Source: Streptomyces aidingensis (GTDB taxonomy: Bacteria; Actinomycetota; Actinomycetes; Streptomycetales; Streptomycetaceae). From it: a stretch of 64,000 nt of DNA. Both the position numbers and the translations under genes were made by a program. Below, piece after piece: positions 32,544 through 41,490 of the stretch. The first letter of the stretch is position 1. Every line of letters begins with the position of its first letter. The DNA lies in NCBI RefSeq assembly GCF_900112355.1, contig NZ_FOLM01000008.1:124001-188000 (forward strand), given 5' to 3'. The notes beneath the pieces are model-generated. The model was not told the origin of the DNA, ran no database searches, and was given only the letters and a program-made list of their open reading frames with translations.

Positions 32544-34082
32544 GTGAGCGGAACGGAAGGCGGCGCGGCGGCGTCCGCCAAGCTCCCCAATGAGCGGCTG
32601 GCGTCCTGGTTCCAGCGCAGCGGCTGGTCCAAGGGCGAGCTGGCCCGTCAGGTGAACCGGCGTGCCCGGCAGATGGGTGCCGGCCATGTCAGTACCGACA
32701 CCTCGCGGGTCCGCCGCTGGCTGGACGGCGAACAGCCGCGCGAGCCCATCCCGCGCATCCTCTCCGAACTCTTCTGCGAACGGTTCGGCTGCGTGGTGAC
32801 CGTCGAGGACCTCGGGCTGCGGGCGGCGCGCCAGTCGGCCGCCATCTCCGGGGTCGACCTGCCCTGGGCCGGGCCGCAGACCGCCGCGCTGATCAACGAG
32901 TTCTCGCGCAGCGATCTGATGCTGGGCCGGCGCGGCTTCCTGGGCACCTCGCTCACCATCTCCGCCGGGGCCTCGCTGATAGAGCCCATGCAGCGCTGGC
33001 TGGTGCCGACCGCGGGCGGCCCGGAGGCCGGCGCGGCCGGCGGCGCCGGAAGCGGCGCGGCGCAGCTGGCCGCCGTGCCCGCGCAGGGCGGCGCCCGGCG
33101 GCGGCTGACCGGCCTGTCCGGTCCGGAGCTGGACATGCTGGACGAGACCATCACCATGTTCCGCCGGTGGGACGCGGCCAGCGGCGGCGGGCTGCGCCGC
33201 AAGGCGGTGGTCGGGCAGTTGCACGAGGTGACCGATCTGCTCCAGGAGTCCCATCCGGCGGCCGTGCGCCGCCGGCTGTTCCGGATCACCGCCGAACTCG
33301 CCGCGCTGGCGGGCTGGATGAGCTACGACATCGGTCTCCAGCCCACCGCGCAGAAGTACTTCGTGCTGGCGCTGCACGCCGCCAAGGAGGCCGAGGAGCG
33401 GGCGCTGGGCGCCTACATCCTGGCCCAGATGAGCCGGCAGATGATTCATCTGGGCCGCGCGGAGGACGCCCTGGAGCTGATCCATCTGGCCCAGTACGGC
33501 GGCCAGGACGCGGCCACCCCGCGCACTCTGTCGATGCTGCACGCCATGGAAGCCCGGGCCCATGCCACCCTGGGGCAGGCGACCAGGTGCCACCGCGCGG
33601 TGCGCATGGCCGAGGAGACCTTCAGCGACATCACCCCGGGCGACGGCGACCCGGACTGGATCCGCTTCTTCTCCCTGGCCGAGCTGCATGCCGAGAACGC
33701 GCACTCCTACCGTGACCTGGCCTATGTGGCGGGCCGCAGCCCCGCGCACGTCTCCCGGGCCAGGCCGCACATGGAGCAGGCGGTCGGGCTGTTCGGGCGG
33801 GAATGCGACCAGGACCAGCAGGGTCCGCACCGTTCGTATGCACTCAATCTGATCGGCCTGGCCACCGTGCACCTGCTGGAGAACGAGCCCGAGGCATGCG
33901 CCGAGCAGGCCGGCCGGGCGATAACGCTGGCCAAGACGCTGCGCTCGGAGCGGGTGTCGAACCGGCTGCGCAAGACCACGGTCAACGCCGCCCGGGAGTA
34001 CGGCGACGTCCCCGAGGTGACCGAGCTGCTGCAGCATGTCACCCAGGAACTTCCGGCGAGTCCGGCCCGCCGGGCCGTCTGA
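32544..34082 (+). CDS. nsdA: NsdA, negative regulator of development and antibiotics
   Basis: A 512-residue cytoplasmic protein that matches NsdA (SCO5582 in S. coelicolor), whose loss raises antibiotic production and sporulation. Residues about 10-100 are a helix-turn-helix-like domain (LASWFQRSGWSKGELARQVN, then STDTSRVRRWLDGEQPREPI). From about 190 onward it is helical with TPR-like repeats, for example AQKYFVLALHAAKEAEERAL and the segment around ARPHMEQAVGLFG. GTG 32544 was chosen because GGGATGGGGG lies about seven bases upstream. GTG 32538 is the alternative. It precedes the amtB-glnK-glnD operon, as in S. coelicolor. Confidence 0.93.
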   Translation: MSGTEGGAAASAKLPNERLASWFQRSGWSKGELARQVNRRARQMGAGHVSTDTSRVRRWLDGEQPREPIPRILSELFCERFGCVVTVEDLGLRAARQSAAISGVDLPWAGPQTAALINEFSRSDLMLGRRGFLGTSLTISAGASLIEPMQRWLVPTAGGPEAGAAGGAGSGAAQLAAVPAQGGARRRLTGLSGPELDMLDETITMFRRWDAASGGGLRRKAVVGQLHEVTDLLQESHPAAVRRRLFRITAELAALAGWMSYDIGLQPTAQKYFVLALHAAKEAEERALGAYILAQMSRQMIHLGRAEDALELIHLAQYGGQDAATPRTLSMLHAMEARAHATLGQATRCHRAVRMAEETFSDITPGDGDPDWIRFFSLAELHAENAHSYRDLAYVAGRSPAHVSRARPHMEQAVGLFGRECDQDQQGPHRSYALNLIGLATVHLLENEPEACAEQAGRAITLAKTLRSERVSNRLRKTTVNAAREYGDVPEVTELLQHVTQELPASPARRAV

Positions 34083-34489
34083 CCGGCCCCGCGGGCGCAC
34101 CGACCCCGGCCGCGGCCACCACCCCGGACAACCCGACTCGGCTCCCCCATGCCAGGTCACACCGGGTGGCGGTCGCGGCCGGTCCGTGTACACGGGCGGC
34201 CGGCCGTGCGGCCGGGCCGTGCGGCGGCGGCGCCGCACGCCGGTCCCGCGCCGCGGAAGCCCGCCGCTGCTTGCGGCTTCATAACGCTTGGGCGAACAGT
34301 GCGGCACACCGCGGTCCGGAAATGCCGTACGCCATGCCGAGTTCATTGGCCTGTAACACGGGGACGGCCATCGTCACGGGTGCGAAACATCACCGGGCAT
34401 CACAGGAAACGGCGCTCTTGCAGCCTGAACCCCATCCTGACCCGCCCAGATCCTGCCCGCACGGGTCGTTATCTCAAGGAGATCCCACC
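34083..34489. other. nsdA-amtB intergenic region
   Basis: About 400 bp with no gene. Its second half holds the GlnR-type sites (34353-34388) and the amtB leader. The first 180 bp are GC-rich, with no element I can name. Confidence 0.55.
34353..34388 (+). promoter_or_regulatory. GlnR-type nitrogen-control box
   Basis: GTCAC (34373-34377), six bases, then GAAAC (34384-34388) is an exact match to a GlnR half-box pair. An upstream GTAAC (34353-34357) is the first a-box, though its partner is degenerate. In Streptomyces GlnR activates amtB-glnK-glnD under nitrogen limitation through such sites, here about 100-135 bp before the amtB start. Confidence 0.8.
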
Positions 34490-35830
34490 TTGACACCAGA
34501 AGAAGTATTGGAACAGGCGGTAACTCCGGCGAACGTCGGCTTCGTCATCATCTCGGCCGCCATGGTGATGATCATGACTCCGGGTCTTGCCTTTTTCTAC
34601 GGCGGCATGATCCGGGTCAAGAGCGCCCTCAACATGCTGATGATGTGCTTCGTCTCCATGGGCATCGTCAGCGTGCTGTGGGTTCTCTACGGCTTCTCGG
34701 TTGCCTTCGGCGACGGCTTCGGCGAAGGCAATGGCGGCGGCATCATCGGGAACTTCGACTTCATCGGCTTCCAGGACCTGCTGGGCCTGGACGGCAGCGG
34801 TGATGTCATGGCCTTCGCGCTCTTCCAGCTGATGTTCGCCGTGCTGACCCCCGCGCTGATCGCCGGTGCGCTCGCCGAGCGGGTCAAGTTCAGCTCCTGG
34901 ATGGTCTTCATCACCGCCTGGGTCACGCTGGTCTACTTCCCGGTGGCGCACTGGGTCTGGGGCGCCGGCGGCTGGATCAACACCCTGGGCGAGAAGATGT
35001 TCGACGGCGAGTACGACGTCATCGACTTCGCCGGCGGAACCGCGGTGCACATCAACGCCGGTATCGCCGCCCTGGCCGCGGTGCTGGTGATCGGCAAGCG
35101 GTCCGGGTTCAAGAAGGACTCCTCGATGCGTCCGCACAACCTGCCGATGGTGCTGCTGGGCGCCGCCCTGCTGTGGTTCGGCTGGTTCGGCTTCAACGCC
35201 GGCTCCGAGCTGGCGGTCGACAACATCACCGCCCTGATGGGCTTCAACACCATGGTCGCCACCGGCATGGCAATCTGCGGCTGGCTGGCCTACGAGCGCC
35301 TCCGCTACGGCGCCTACACCACCCTCGGCGCGGCCTCCGGCGCCATCGCCGGTCTGGTCGCCATCACCCCGGCCGGCGCCAATGTCAACCCCATGGGCGC
35401 CCTGGCCATCGGCCTGGTGGCCGGCGTGGTCTGTGCCTGGGCGGTCAGCCTGAAGTACAAGCTGAACTACGACGACTCGCTCGACGTGGTCGGCGTCCAC
35501 CTGGTCGGCGGCCTCATCGGCACCCTGCTGGTCGGCTTCCTGGCCATGGAGGTCGGGGGCATCCAGCAGTTCGTGCTCCAGGCCCTCGCGGCCGGCGCGG
35601 TGCTGGTCTACACCTTCGTCGTCACCGCGCTGATCGCCTTCGCGATCAAGGCGACCATCGGCTTCCGGTCCTCCGACGAGGAGGAGGCGGCCGGCCTCGA
35701 CCAGGTGTTCCACGCCGAAAGCGGGTACGACTTCAGCCAGACCGGCGGCCCGGTCTCGGCCGCCGGTGTTACCGCCGCAGCCGCCGAGACGGCGACCGCG
35801 GACCCGGGTGAGAAGAAGGTGGACGCATGA
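34490..35830 (+). CDS. amtB: Ammonium transporter AmtB
   Basis: AmtB (446 residues), an integral membrane ammonium channel with about eleven helices. Signatures: TPGLAFFYGGMIR after the first helix, and the conserved pore region FPVAHWVWGAGGW followed by FAGGTAVHINAG carrying the twin-His pair. The start is a TTG at 34490, eight bases after AAGGAG. No ATG or GTG is placed as well. It overlaps glnK by 4 bp (ATGA). A GlnR box lies upstream. AmtB is gated by the GlnK protein encoded next. Confidence 0.97.
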   Translation: MTPEEVLEQAVTPANVGFVIISAAMVMIMTPGLAFFYGGMIRVKSALNMLMMCFVSMGIVSVLWVLYGFSVAFGDGFGEGNGGGIIGNFDFIGFQDLLGLDGSGDVMAFALFQLMFAVLTPALIAGALAERVKFSSWMVFITAWVTLVYFPVAHWVWGAGGWINTLGEKMFDGEYDVIDFAGGTAVHINAGIAALAAVLVIGKRSGFKKDSSMRPHNLPMVLLGAALLWFGWFGFNAGSELAVDNITALMGFNTMVATGMAICGWLAYERLRYGAYTTLGAASGAIAGLVAITPAGANVNPMGALAIGLVAGVVCAWAVSLKYKLNYDDSLDVVGVHLVGGLIGTLLVGFLAMEVGGIQQFVLQALAAGAVLVYTFVVTALIAFAIKATIGFRSSDEEEAAGLDQVFHAESGYDFSQTGGPVSAAGVTAAAAETATADPGEKKVDA

Positions 35831-36165
35831 AGCTCATCACCGCGGTCATCAAGCCGCACCGGATGGACGAGGTCAAGGACGCCCTCCAGGCGTTCGGCGT
35901 GCACGGCATGACCGTGACCGAGGCCAGCGGCTACGGCCGGCAGCGCGGTCACACCGAGGTCTACCGGGGCGCCGAGTACACGGTCGACCTGGTGCCCAAG
36001 ACCCGGCTGGAGATCCTCTGCGAGGACGACGACGCCGAGCAGCTCATCGACGTCATCGTGAAGGCCGCCCGGACCGGCAAGATCGGCGACGGCAAGGTGT
36101 GGAGCGTGCCGGTGGAGACCGCCGTGCGGGTCCGCACCGGCGAGGTCGGCCCCGACGCCCTGTGA
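35827..36165 (+). CDS. glnK: PII nitrogen signal protein GlnK
   Basis: GlnK (112 residues) is a trimeric sensor of 2-oxoglutarate and ATP/ADP that blocks AmtB. The T-loop reads GHTEVYRGAEYTVDLVPK. Tyr51 is the residue modified by GlnD, by adenylylation in S. coelicolor rather than uridylylation. The B-loop TGKIGDGKVW and C-loop VRTGE are intact. ATG 35827 overlaps the amtB stop. It is co-transcribed with amtB and glnD. Confidence 0.98.
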   Translation: MKLITAVIKPHRMDEVKDALQAFGVHGMTVTEASGYGRQRGHTEVYRGAEYTVDLVPKTRLEILCEDDDAEQLIDVIVKAARTGKIGDGKVWSVPVETAVRVRTGEVGPDAL

Positions 36166-36258
36166 CCGGAAGGCGGGCGGGGGCGCCCCGCCCCGCGGCG
36201 CCCCCCGCCCGCCGTACCACGGCACGACAACCGACGATCGACAACCACGGAACCGACC

Positions 36259-38835
36259 ATGGGAGCCGACGACCGCATGACCGCCGAGACGACAAGCAGC
36301 AGTTCCGGTGGCCAGACGGGCCACAACGGCTCCTACGCGGCGGCCCGGCTGCGCCTTCTCACCGAGGGGGAGCAGACCGGGCCGCCGCGCCGTGCCGAGC
36401 TGGCCCGCCTCACCGACCAGTGGCTGTGCGGCCTGTACGGCGAGGCCCCCCGGGGCGTGCGCGCCGCCCTGGTCGCGGTCGGCGGCTACGGCCGCGCGGA
36501 ACTCTCCCCGCGCAGCGACCTGGACCTGCTCCTGCTGCACGACGGCAGGTCCGCCGCCGGCCCGGCGGTCGCCGCCCTGGCCGACCGCCTCTGGTACCCC
36601 GTCTGGGATCTGGGCCTGGCCCTGGACCATTCGGTGCGCACCCCGGAAGAGGTCCGGCAGACGGCCGCCGACGACCTGAAGGTCCAGCTCGGCCTGCTGG
36701 ACGCCCGGCACATCGCCGGCGACGGGACCCTCACCCAGGAACTGCGCGGCGCCGTGCTCGCCCAGTGGCGCGCCGAGGCCCCCGCCAAGCTGCCCGAGCT
36801 GCATCAGATGGGCCGCGACCGGGCCCGCCGCCACGGCGAGCTGCCGTTCCTCCTGGAACCCGATCTCAAGGAGGCCCGCGGCGGCCTGCGCGACATCACG
36901 GCACTGCGCGCCGTGGCCGCCTCCTGGCTGGCCGACGCCCCCCGCGAAGGGCTGGAGGAGGCCCGCAACATCCTGCTCGATGTGCGCGACGCCCTGCATC
37001 TGACCACCGGCCGGGCCACCGACCGGCTGGCCCAGGAGGACCAGCCGCAGGTCGCCGACGCGCTCGGACTGCTCGATCCGGACGCCCTGCTGCGCCGGGT
37101 CTACGAGGCCGCCCGCACCATCGCCTACGCCTCGGAGGTGACCTGGCGGGAGGTCGGCCGGGTGCTGCGGGCCCGCGGCACCCGCTCCGGCCCGGGCCGC
37201 CGGCTGCGCGGCCTGCTGGGCAGCCGGGGCCGCGCCCCCGCGCCGGTCACCGAGCGCACCCCGCTCGCCGAGGGCGTGGTGGAGCAGGACGGCGAGGTGG
37301 TGCTGGCCCGTGCCGCGCGCCCGGAGCGCGACCCGGTGCTGCCGCTGCGGGCCGCCGCGGCTGCCGCCCAGGCCGGGCTGCCGCTCGCGCTGCCCGCGGT
37401 CCGCCGGCTCACCGAGTCCGCCGCGCCGCTGCCGGTGCCCTGGCCGGCCGAGGCCCGCGAGGAATTCGTCACCCTGCTCGGCGCCGGCCGGGACGCCGTG
37501 CCGGTCTGGGAGGCCATGGACGCCGCCGGACTGGTGGTCCGGCTGCTGCCCGACTGGGAGCGGGTCCGCTGCCGCCCGCAGCGCAATCCCGTGCACCGCT
37601 GGACGGTGGACCGTCATCTGGTGGAGACCGCGGTGCGCGCCGCGGCCCTCACCCGCCGGGTCTCCCGCCCCGACCTGCTGCTGACCGCCGCCCTGCTGCA
37701 CGACATCGGCAAGGGCTGGCCGGGGGACCACAGCGAGGTCGGCGAGACCATCGCCCGGGACATGGCCGCCCGGATCGGCTTCACCGAGGAGGACGCCGCC
37801 ACCCTGGCCGTGCTGGTCCGCCACCATCTGCTGCTGGTGGAGACCGCCACCCGCCGCGATCTGGACGACCCGGCCACCGTCAAGCATGTGGCCGCGGTGG
37901 TCGGCGGCCGGGAGACCCTGGAGCTGCTGCACGCCCTCACCGAGGCCGACGCCCTGGCCACCGGGCCGGCCGCCTGGTCGGCCTGGCGTGCCTCGCTGGT
38001 GGACGACCTGGCCAAGCGGGTGGCCGACGCACTCACCGGCCCGGAGACCGGTGGCGGCGAGGCGGCCGGCGGCGGCCCGCCCGCGCCGCAGCCCACCGCC
38101 GCCGTGGAGCGGCTGGCCCTGGAGGCGCTGCGCACCGGCGCCCCGGTGCTCTCCCTCCAGGCCCGCCCCGAGGCACCGGCCGCCGGCGACACCGTCGGCA
38201 CCGGCGACACCTCGGGCAGCTCGGACACCGCCGCCGGGGAGCCGGAGCGCCGGCCCGAGGCGGTCGGCGTGGAACTGGTGGTCGCCCTGCCCGACCAGCC
38301 CGGCGTGCTGCCCGCACTGGCCGGGGTGCTGGCCCTGCACCGGCTGACCGTGCGCTCCGCCGAGCTGCGGGTGATCGACCCGGCTGAGCAGGGACAGGTG
38401 CTGCTGCTCAACTGGCGGGTCGCCGCCGAGTACGGCTCACTGCCGCAGGCCGAACGGCTGCGCGCCGACCTGGTGCGCGCCCTGGAGGGCTCGCTCAACA
38501 TCGCGGGCCGGCTCGCCGAGCGCGAGACGGCCCAGCGCCGCCGCCGGCGCCGCATGCTCCAGGCGCCGCCGCCCCGGGTCACCGTGGCGCCGCTCGGCTC
38601 CCGGCTGGCCACCGTGCTGGAGGTGCGCGCCCAGGACGCCCCCGGCCTGCTGCACCGCATCGGCCGGGCCCTGGAGGAGCAGAACGTCCGGGTGCGCAGC
38701 GCCCATGTGTCCACCCTCGGCGCCAACGCGGTGGACGCCTTCTACGTCACCGGACCGGACGGCGCGCCGCTGCCCCCGGAGAAGGCGGCCGGACTCGCCC
38801 GCGACGTCGAGCGCGCGCTCGCGGCGGTACCCTGA
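36259..38835 (+). CDS. glnD: PII nucleotidyltransferase GlnD
   Basis: GlnD (858 residues) modifies and demodifies GlnK according to glutamine level. In order: the nucleotidyltransferase domain with GGYGRAELSPRSDLDLLLL (about 75-93), a helical middle, an HD phosphohydrolase domain (LLHDIGKGWPGDHSEVGE, about 479-496), and two ACT domains at the C-terminus (about 670-740 and 780-850) that sense glutamine. A Gly/Ala/Pro linker precedes the first ACT domain. ATG 36259 lies 93 bp after glnK in the same operon. In Streptomyces this enzyme acts as an adenylyltransferase. Confidence 0.97.
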   Translation: MGADDRMTAETTSSSSGGQTGHNGSYAAARLRLLTEGEQTGPPRRAELARLTDQWLCGLYGEAPRGVRAALVAVGGYGRAELSPRSDLDLLLLHDGRSAAGPAVAALADRLWYPVWDLGLALDHSVRTPEEVRQTAADDLKVQLGLLDARHIAGDGTLTQELRGAVLAQWRAEAPAKLPELHQMGRDRARRHGELPFLLEPDLKEARGGLRDITALRAVAASWLADAPREGLEEARNILLDVRDALHLTTGRATDRLAQEDQPQVADALGLLDPDALLRRVYEAARTIAYASEVTWREVGRVLRARGTRSGPGRRLRGLLGSRGRAPAPVTERTPLAEGVVEQDGEVVLARAARPERDPVLPLRAAAAAAQAGLPLALPAVRRLTESAAPLPVPWPAEAREEFVTLLGAGRDAVPVWEAMDAAGLVVRLLPDWERVRCRPQRNPVHRWTVDRHLVETAVRAAALTRRVSRPDLLLTAALLHDIGKGWPGDHSEVGETIARDMAARIGFTEEDAATLAVLVRHHLLLVETATRRDLDDPATVKHVAAVVGGRETLELLHALTEADALATGPAAWSAWRASLVDDLAKRVADALTGPETGGGEAAGGGPPAPQPTAAVERLALEALRTGAPVLSLQARPEAPAAGDTVGTGDTSGSSDTAAGEPERRPEAVGVELVVALPDQPGVLPALAGVLALHRLTVRSAELRVIDPAEQGQVLLLNWRVAAEYGSLPQAERLRADLVRALEGSLNIAGRLAERETAQRRRRRRMLQAPPPRVTVAPLGSRLATVLEVRAQDAPGLLHRIGRALEEQNVRVRSAHVSTLGANAVDAFYVTGPDGAPLPPEKAAGLARDVERALAAVP

Positions 38836-38896
38836 AAGGCACCGCCGACGTTGACGCTCGGTGCCCGCCCCCGATGACGAAGGACCCGCCAGCGCC

Positions 38897-40453
38897 GTGT
38901 TCGACACACTTTCCGACCGCCTTGCAGCCACATTCAAATCCCTGCGGGGAAAGGGCCGCCTGAGCGAGGCGGATATCGATGCCACGGCACGGGAGATCCG
39001 GGTCGCCCTGCTGGAGGCCGACGTCGCCCTGCCGGTGGTCCGCTCCTTCATCGGCCATGTCAAGGAACGGGCGCGCGGCGCCGAGGTGTCCCGGGCGCTC
39101 AATCCGGCCCAGCAGGTCATCAAGATCGTCAACGAGGAACTGGTCCGCATCCTCGGCGGCGAGACCCGGCGGCTGCGGTTCGCCAAGCAGCCGCCGACCG
39201 TGATCATGCTGGCCGGTCTCCAGGGCGCGGGCAAGACCACCCTGGCCGGCAAGCTGGGCCGCTGGCTCAAGCAGCAGGGCCACACCCCGGTGCTGGTCGC
39301 CTGCGACCTGCAGCGCCCCAACGCGGTCAACCAGCTCGCCGTGGTCGCCGAGCGGGCCGGGGTCGCGGTCTTCGCACCTGAGCCGGGCAACGGGGTGGGC
39401 GATCCGGTGCAGGTCGCCAAGGACTCCCTGGCCCACGCGCGGGACAAGCAGTACGACGTGGTGATCGTCGACACCGCCGGCCGCCTGGGCATCGACCAGG
39501 AGATGATGGAGCAGGCCGCGGACATCCGGGACGCGGTCAGCCCGGACGAGGTGCTGTTCGTGGTCGACGCCATGATCGGCCAGGACGCGGTGACCACCGC
39601 CGAGGCGTTCCGGGACGGCGTCGGCTTCGACGGCGTGGTGCTCTCCAAGCTCGACGGCGACGCCCGCGGCGGCGCCGCGCTCTCCGTGGCCCACGTCACC
39701 GGCCGGCAGATCATGTTCGCCTCCAACGGCGAGAAGCTGGACGAATTCGACGCCTTCCACCCGGACCGGATGGCCTCCCGGATCCTGGGCATGGGCGATG
39801 TGCTCAGCCTGATCGAGAAGGCCGAGCAGACCTTCAGCCGGCAAGAGGCCGAGCGGATGGCCGCCAAGCTGGCGAAGGGCCCCAAGGAATTCACCCTGGA
39901 GGACTTCCTCTCCCAGATGGAGCAGGTCCGCAGGATGGGCTCGATCTCCAAGCTGCTCGGCATGATGCCGGGAATGGGGCAGATCAAGGACCAGATCAAC
40001 AATCTGGACGAGCGGGACGTGGACCGCACCGCCGCGATCATCAAGTCCATGACCCCGGGCGAGCGGCAGGACCCGATGATCATCAACGGCTCCCGCCGCG
40101 CCCGCATCGCCCGCGGCTCCGGGGTCGAGGTCAGCGCGGTCAAGAATCTGGTGGAGCGCTTCTTCGAGGCCCGCAAGATGATGTCCCGGATGGCGCAGGG
40201 CGGCGGCGTGCCGGGGATGCCCGGGATGCCGGGCATGCCGGGCCCCGGCGGCGGCCGCCGCCAGGGCAAGCAGCAGAAGAAGGGCAAGGGCAAGGGCGCG
40301 CGGCGCAGCGGCAACCCGCTGAAGCGGCAGCAGGAGGAGCGGGCCGCCGCCGAGCGCCGGGCCGGCGCCGCGTTCGGCGCCCCCGGCACGGACGACGCGC
40401 AGTCCTTCGAGCTCCCCGAGGAGTTCCGCAACTTCCTCCCCAAGGACAAATAA
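38897..40453 (+). CDS. ffh: Signal recognition particle protein Ffh
   Basis: Ffh (518 residues) binds signal peptides and 4.5S RNA and docks with FtsY. The N domain covers about 1-88. The GTPase domain has P-loop GLQGAGKTTLAGKLG (about 109-123), DTAGR, and SKLDGDARGG. The methionine-rich M domain begins near 300, with FLSQMEQVRRMGSISKLLGM and SRRARIARGSG for RNA binding. The tail has repeats of PGMPGM and a Lys/Gly/Arg stretch. GTG 38897 begins the conserved FDTLSDRL. It lies 61 bp after glnD and ends 15 bp before the convergent methyltransferase. Confidence 0.97.
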   Translation: MFDTLSDRLAATFKSLRGKGRLSEADIDATAREIRVALLEADVALPVVRSFIGHVKERARGAEVSRALNPAQQVIKIVNEELVRILGGETRRLRFAKQPPTVIMLAGLQGAGKTTLAGKLGRWLKQQGHTPVLVACDLQRPNAVNQLAVVAERAGVAVFAPEPGNGVGDPVQVAKDSLAHARDKQYDVVIVDTAGRLGIDQEMMEQAADIRDAVSPDEVLFVVDAMIGQDAVTTAEAFRDGVGFDGVVLSKLDGDARGGAALSVAHVTGRQIMFASNGEKLDEFDAFHPDRMASRILGMGDVLSLIEKAEQTFSRQEAERMAAKLAKGPKEFTLEDFLSQMEQVRRMGSISKLLGMMPGMGQIKDQINNLDERDVDRTAAIIKSMTPGERQDPMIINGSRRARIARGSGVEVSAVKNLVERFFEARKMMSRMAQGGGVPGMPGMPGMPGPGGGRRQGKQQKKGKGKGARRSGNPLKRQQEERAAAERRAGAAFGAPGTDDAQSFELPEEFRNFLPKDK

Positions 40454-40468
40454 CCCCCGCGACCCGGC

Positions 40469-41305
40469 CTAGGTGTGGGCGATGAGATAGGTGAGGGTGT
40501 TGGGGAGCCAGACGGTGCCGTCCGGGTTGACATAGGGGTGGAGGGATTCGGCGAGTTCCTTGGCGACCTGTTCGTGGCCGGCCGCCTGTACGGCGCTGTC
40601 GAAGCTGCCGGTCGCCAGCAGTCCCCGCAGCGCACAGGCGAGGCCGGGGTAGCCGAAGGGGCAGCTCACCTCGCCGCCGTCGGACGGGTGCAGCCCGGCC
40701 TCACGGGCCAGCGCCGCCACCGCTTCGGCCCCCGGCGGTTCCGGCGGGACCCCGGGCCCGTCCCCGGGCCGAACCCCGGGCTGAATCCCGGGCCGGTCCT
40801 GCGGCAGCCGGCCGGCCAGCCGGGCGCCCACGCCCAGGGCCACCGTGACCGCGCACTCCTGCGGGGCACCCCACCCGGTCAGCACCACCGGGGTGCCGGG
40901 CGCGGCCAGCTCCGCCGCCCGGCGCAGCACCTCGGCGTCCGGCAGCGCGCCGAACACCGTGACCAGGGTGAACGGATCGGGTGAGGGCTCCGGCACGGTG
41001 CCGGCCAGCAGCCGGGCCGGATAGCGCCGGCCACCCCACTCCGGCTCCGGCAGCAGCCGCTCCCGGGCCAGCCGCAGCCGCTCCGGATCGGTGTCCGTGC
41101 CGGTGACCTGCGCCCCGCGGGCCGCCGCCCGCAGCAGGGCCAGCCCGGTGCCGCAGCCCAGCTCCAGCAGCCTGGTCTCCCGGCCGACCGCCAGCCGCTC
41201 GTACACCGCGTCGTAGAGCGGGACGAACATCCGCTCCTGGATCTCCGCCCAGTCCCGGGCTCGGGAGGGCCTGGTCTCGTCGTGGTGGATCAGCGTGGGT
41301 GTCAT
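40469..41305 (-). CDS. Class I SAM-dependent methyltransferase
   Basis: A 278-residue methyltransferase. Motif I is LLELGCGTGLALLRAAARG (about 45-63), with acidic motif II in QVTGTDTDPERL. Motif IV is FTLVTVFGALPD. The C-terminal half has a small Pro/Gly-rich insertion and ends with a substrate-cap region (HPYVNPDGTVWLPN). The target cannot be read from sequence. The fold and short N-terminus fit a small-molecule rather than an rRNA enzyme. ATG 41305 fits the family start. It is divergent from proS with a 185-bp gap and convergent with ffh. Confidence 0.82.
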   Translation of the reverse strand: MTPTLIHHDETRPSRARDWAEIQERMFVPLYDAVYERLAVGRETRLLELGCGTGLALLRAAARGAQVTGTDTDPERLRLARERLLPEPEWGGRRYPARLLAGTVPEPSPDPFTLVTVFGALPDAEVLRRAAELAAPGTPVVLTGWGAPQECAVTVALGVGARLAGRLPQDRPGIQPGVRPGDGPGVPPEPPGAEAVAALAREAGLHPSDGGEVSCPFGYPGLACALRGLLATGSFDSAVQAAGHEQVAKELAESLHPYVNPDGTVWLPNTLTYLIAHT

Positions 41306-41478
41306 AGAACCGTGCCCCAATCGACCCGTGGCCAGGGTCCTCGCGGTAGCCCGGTCCGGCCGGGCGGCCGGGTTCCGGGATGGCTGCCTCCGCTCCTGTA
41401 TGCCAGATAACTCCCGCTTGCTCCTGTCGTCCAGAGGGCCGAAGGGGCCGGATTCACGCTTCTGCCCCATGGCCCCGT

Positions 41479-41484
41479 ACCATT
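41479..41484 (+). promoter_or_regulatory. proS -10 element (leaderless)
   Basis: TACCAT lies 6 bp before the proS ATG at 41491 and there is no Shine-Dalgarno. A TTCACG 20 bp further up (41453) may be a weak -35. Confidence 0.45.
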
Positions 41485-41490
41485 CCGGCC

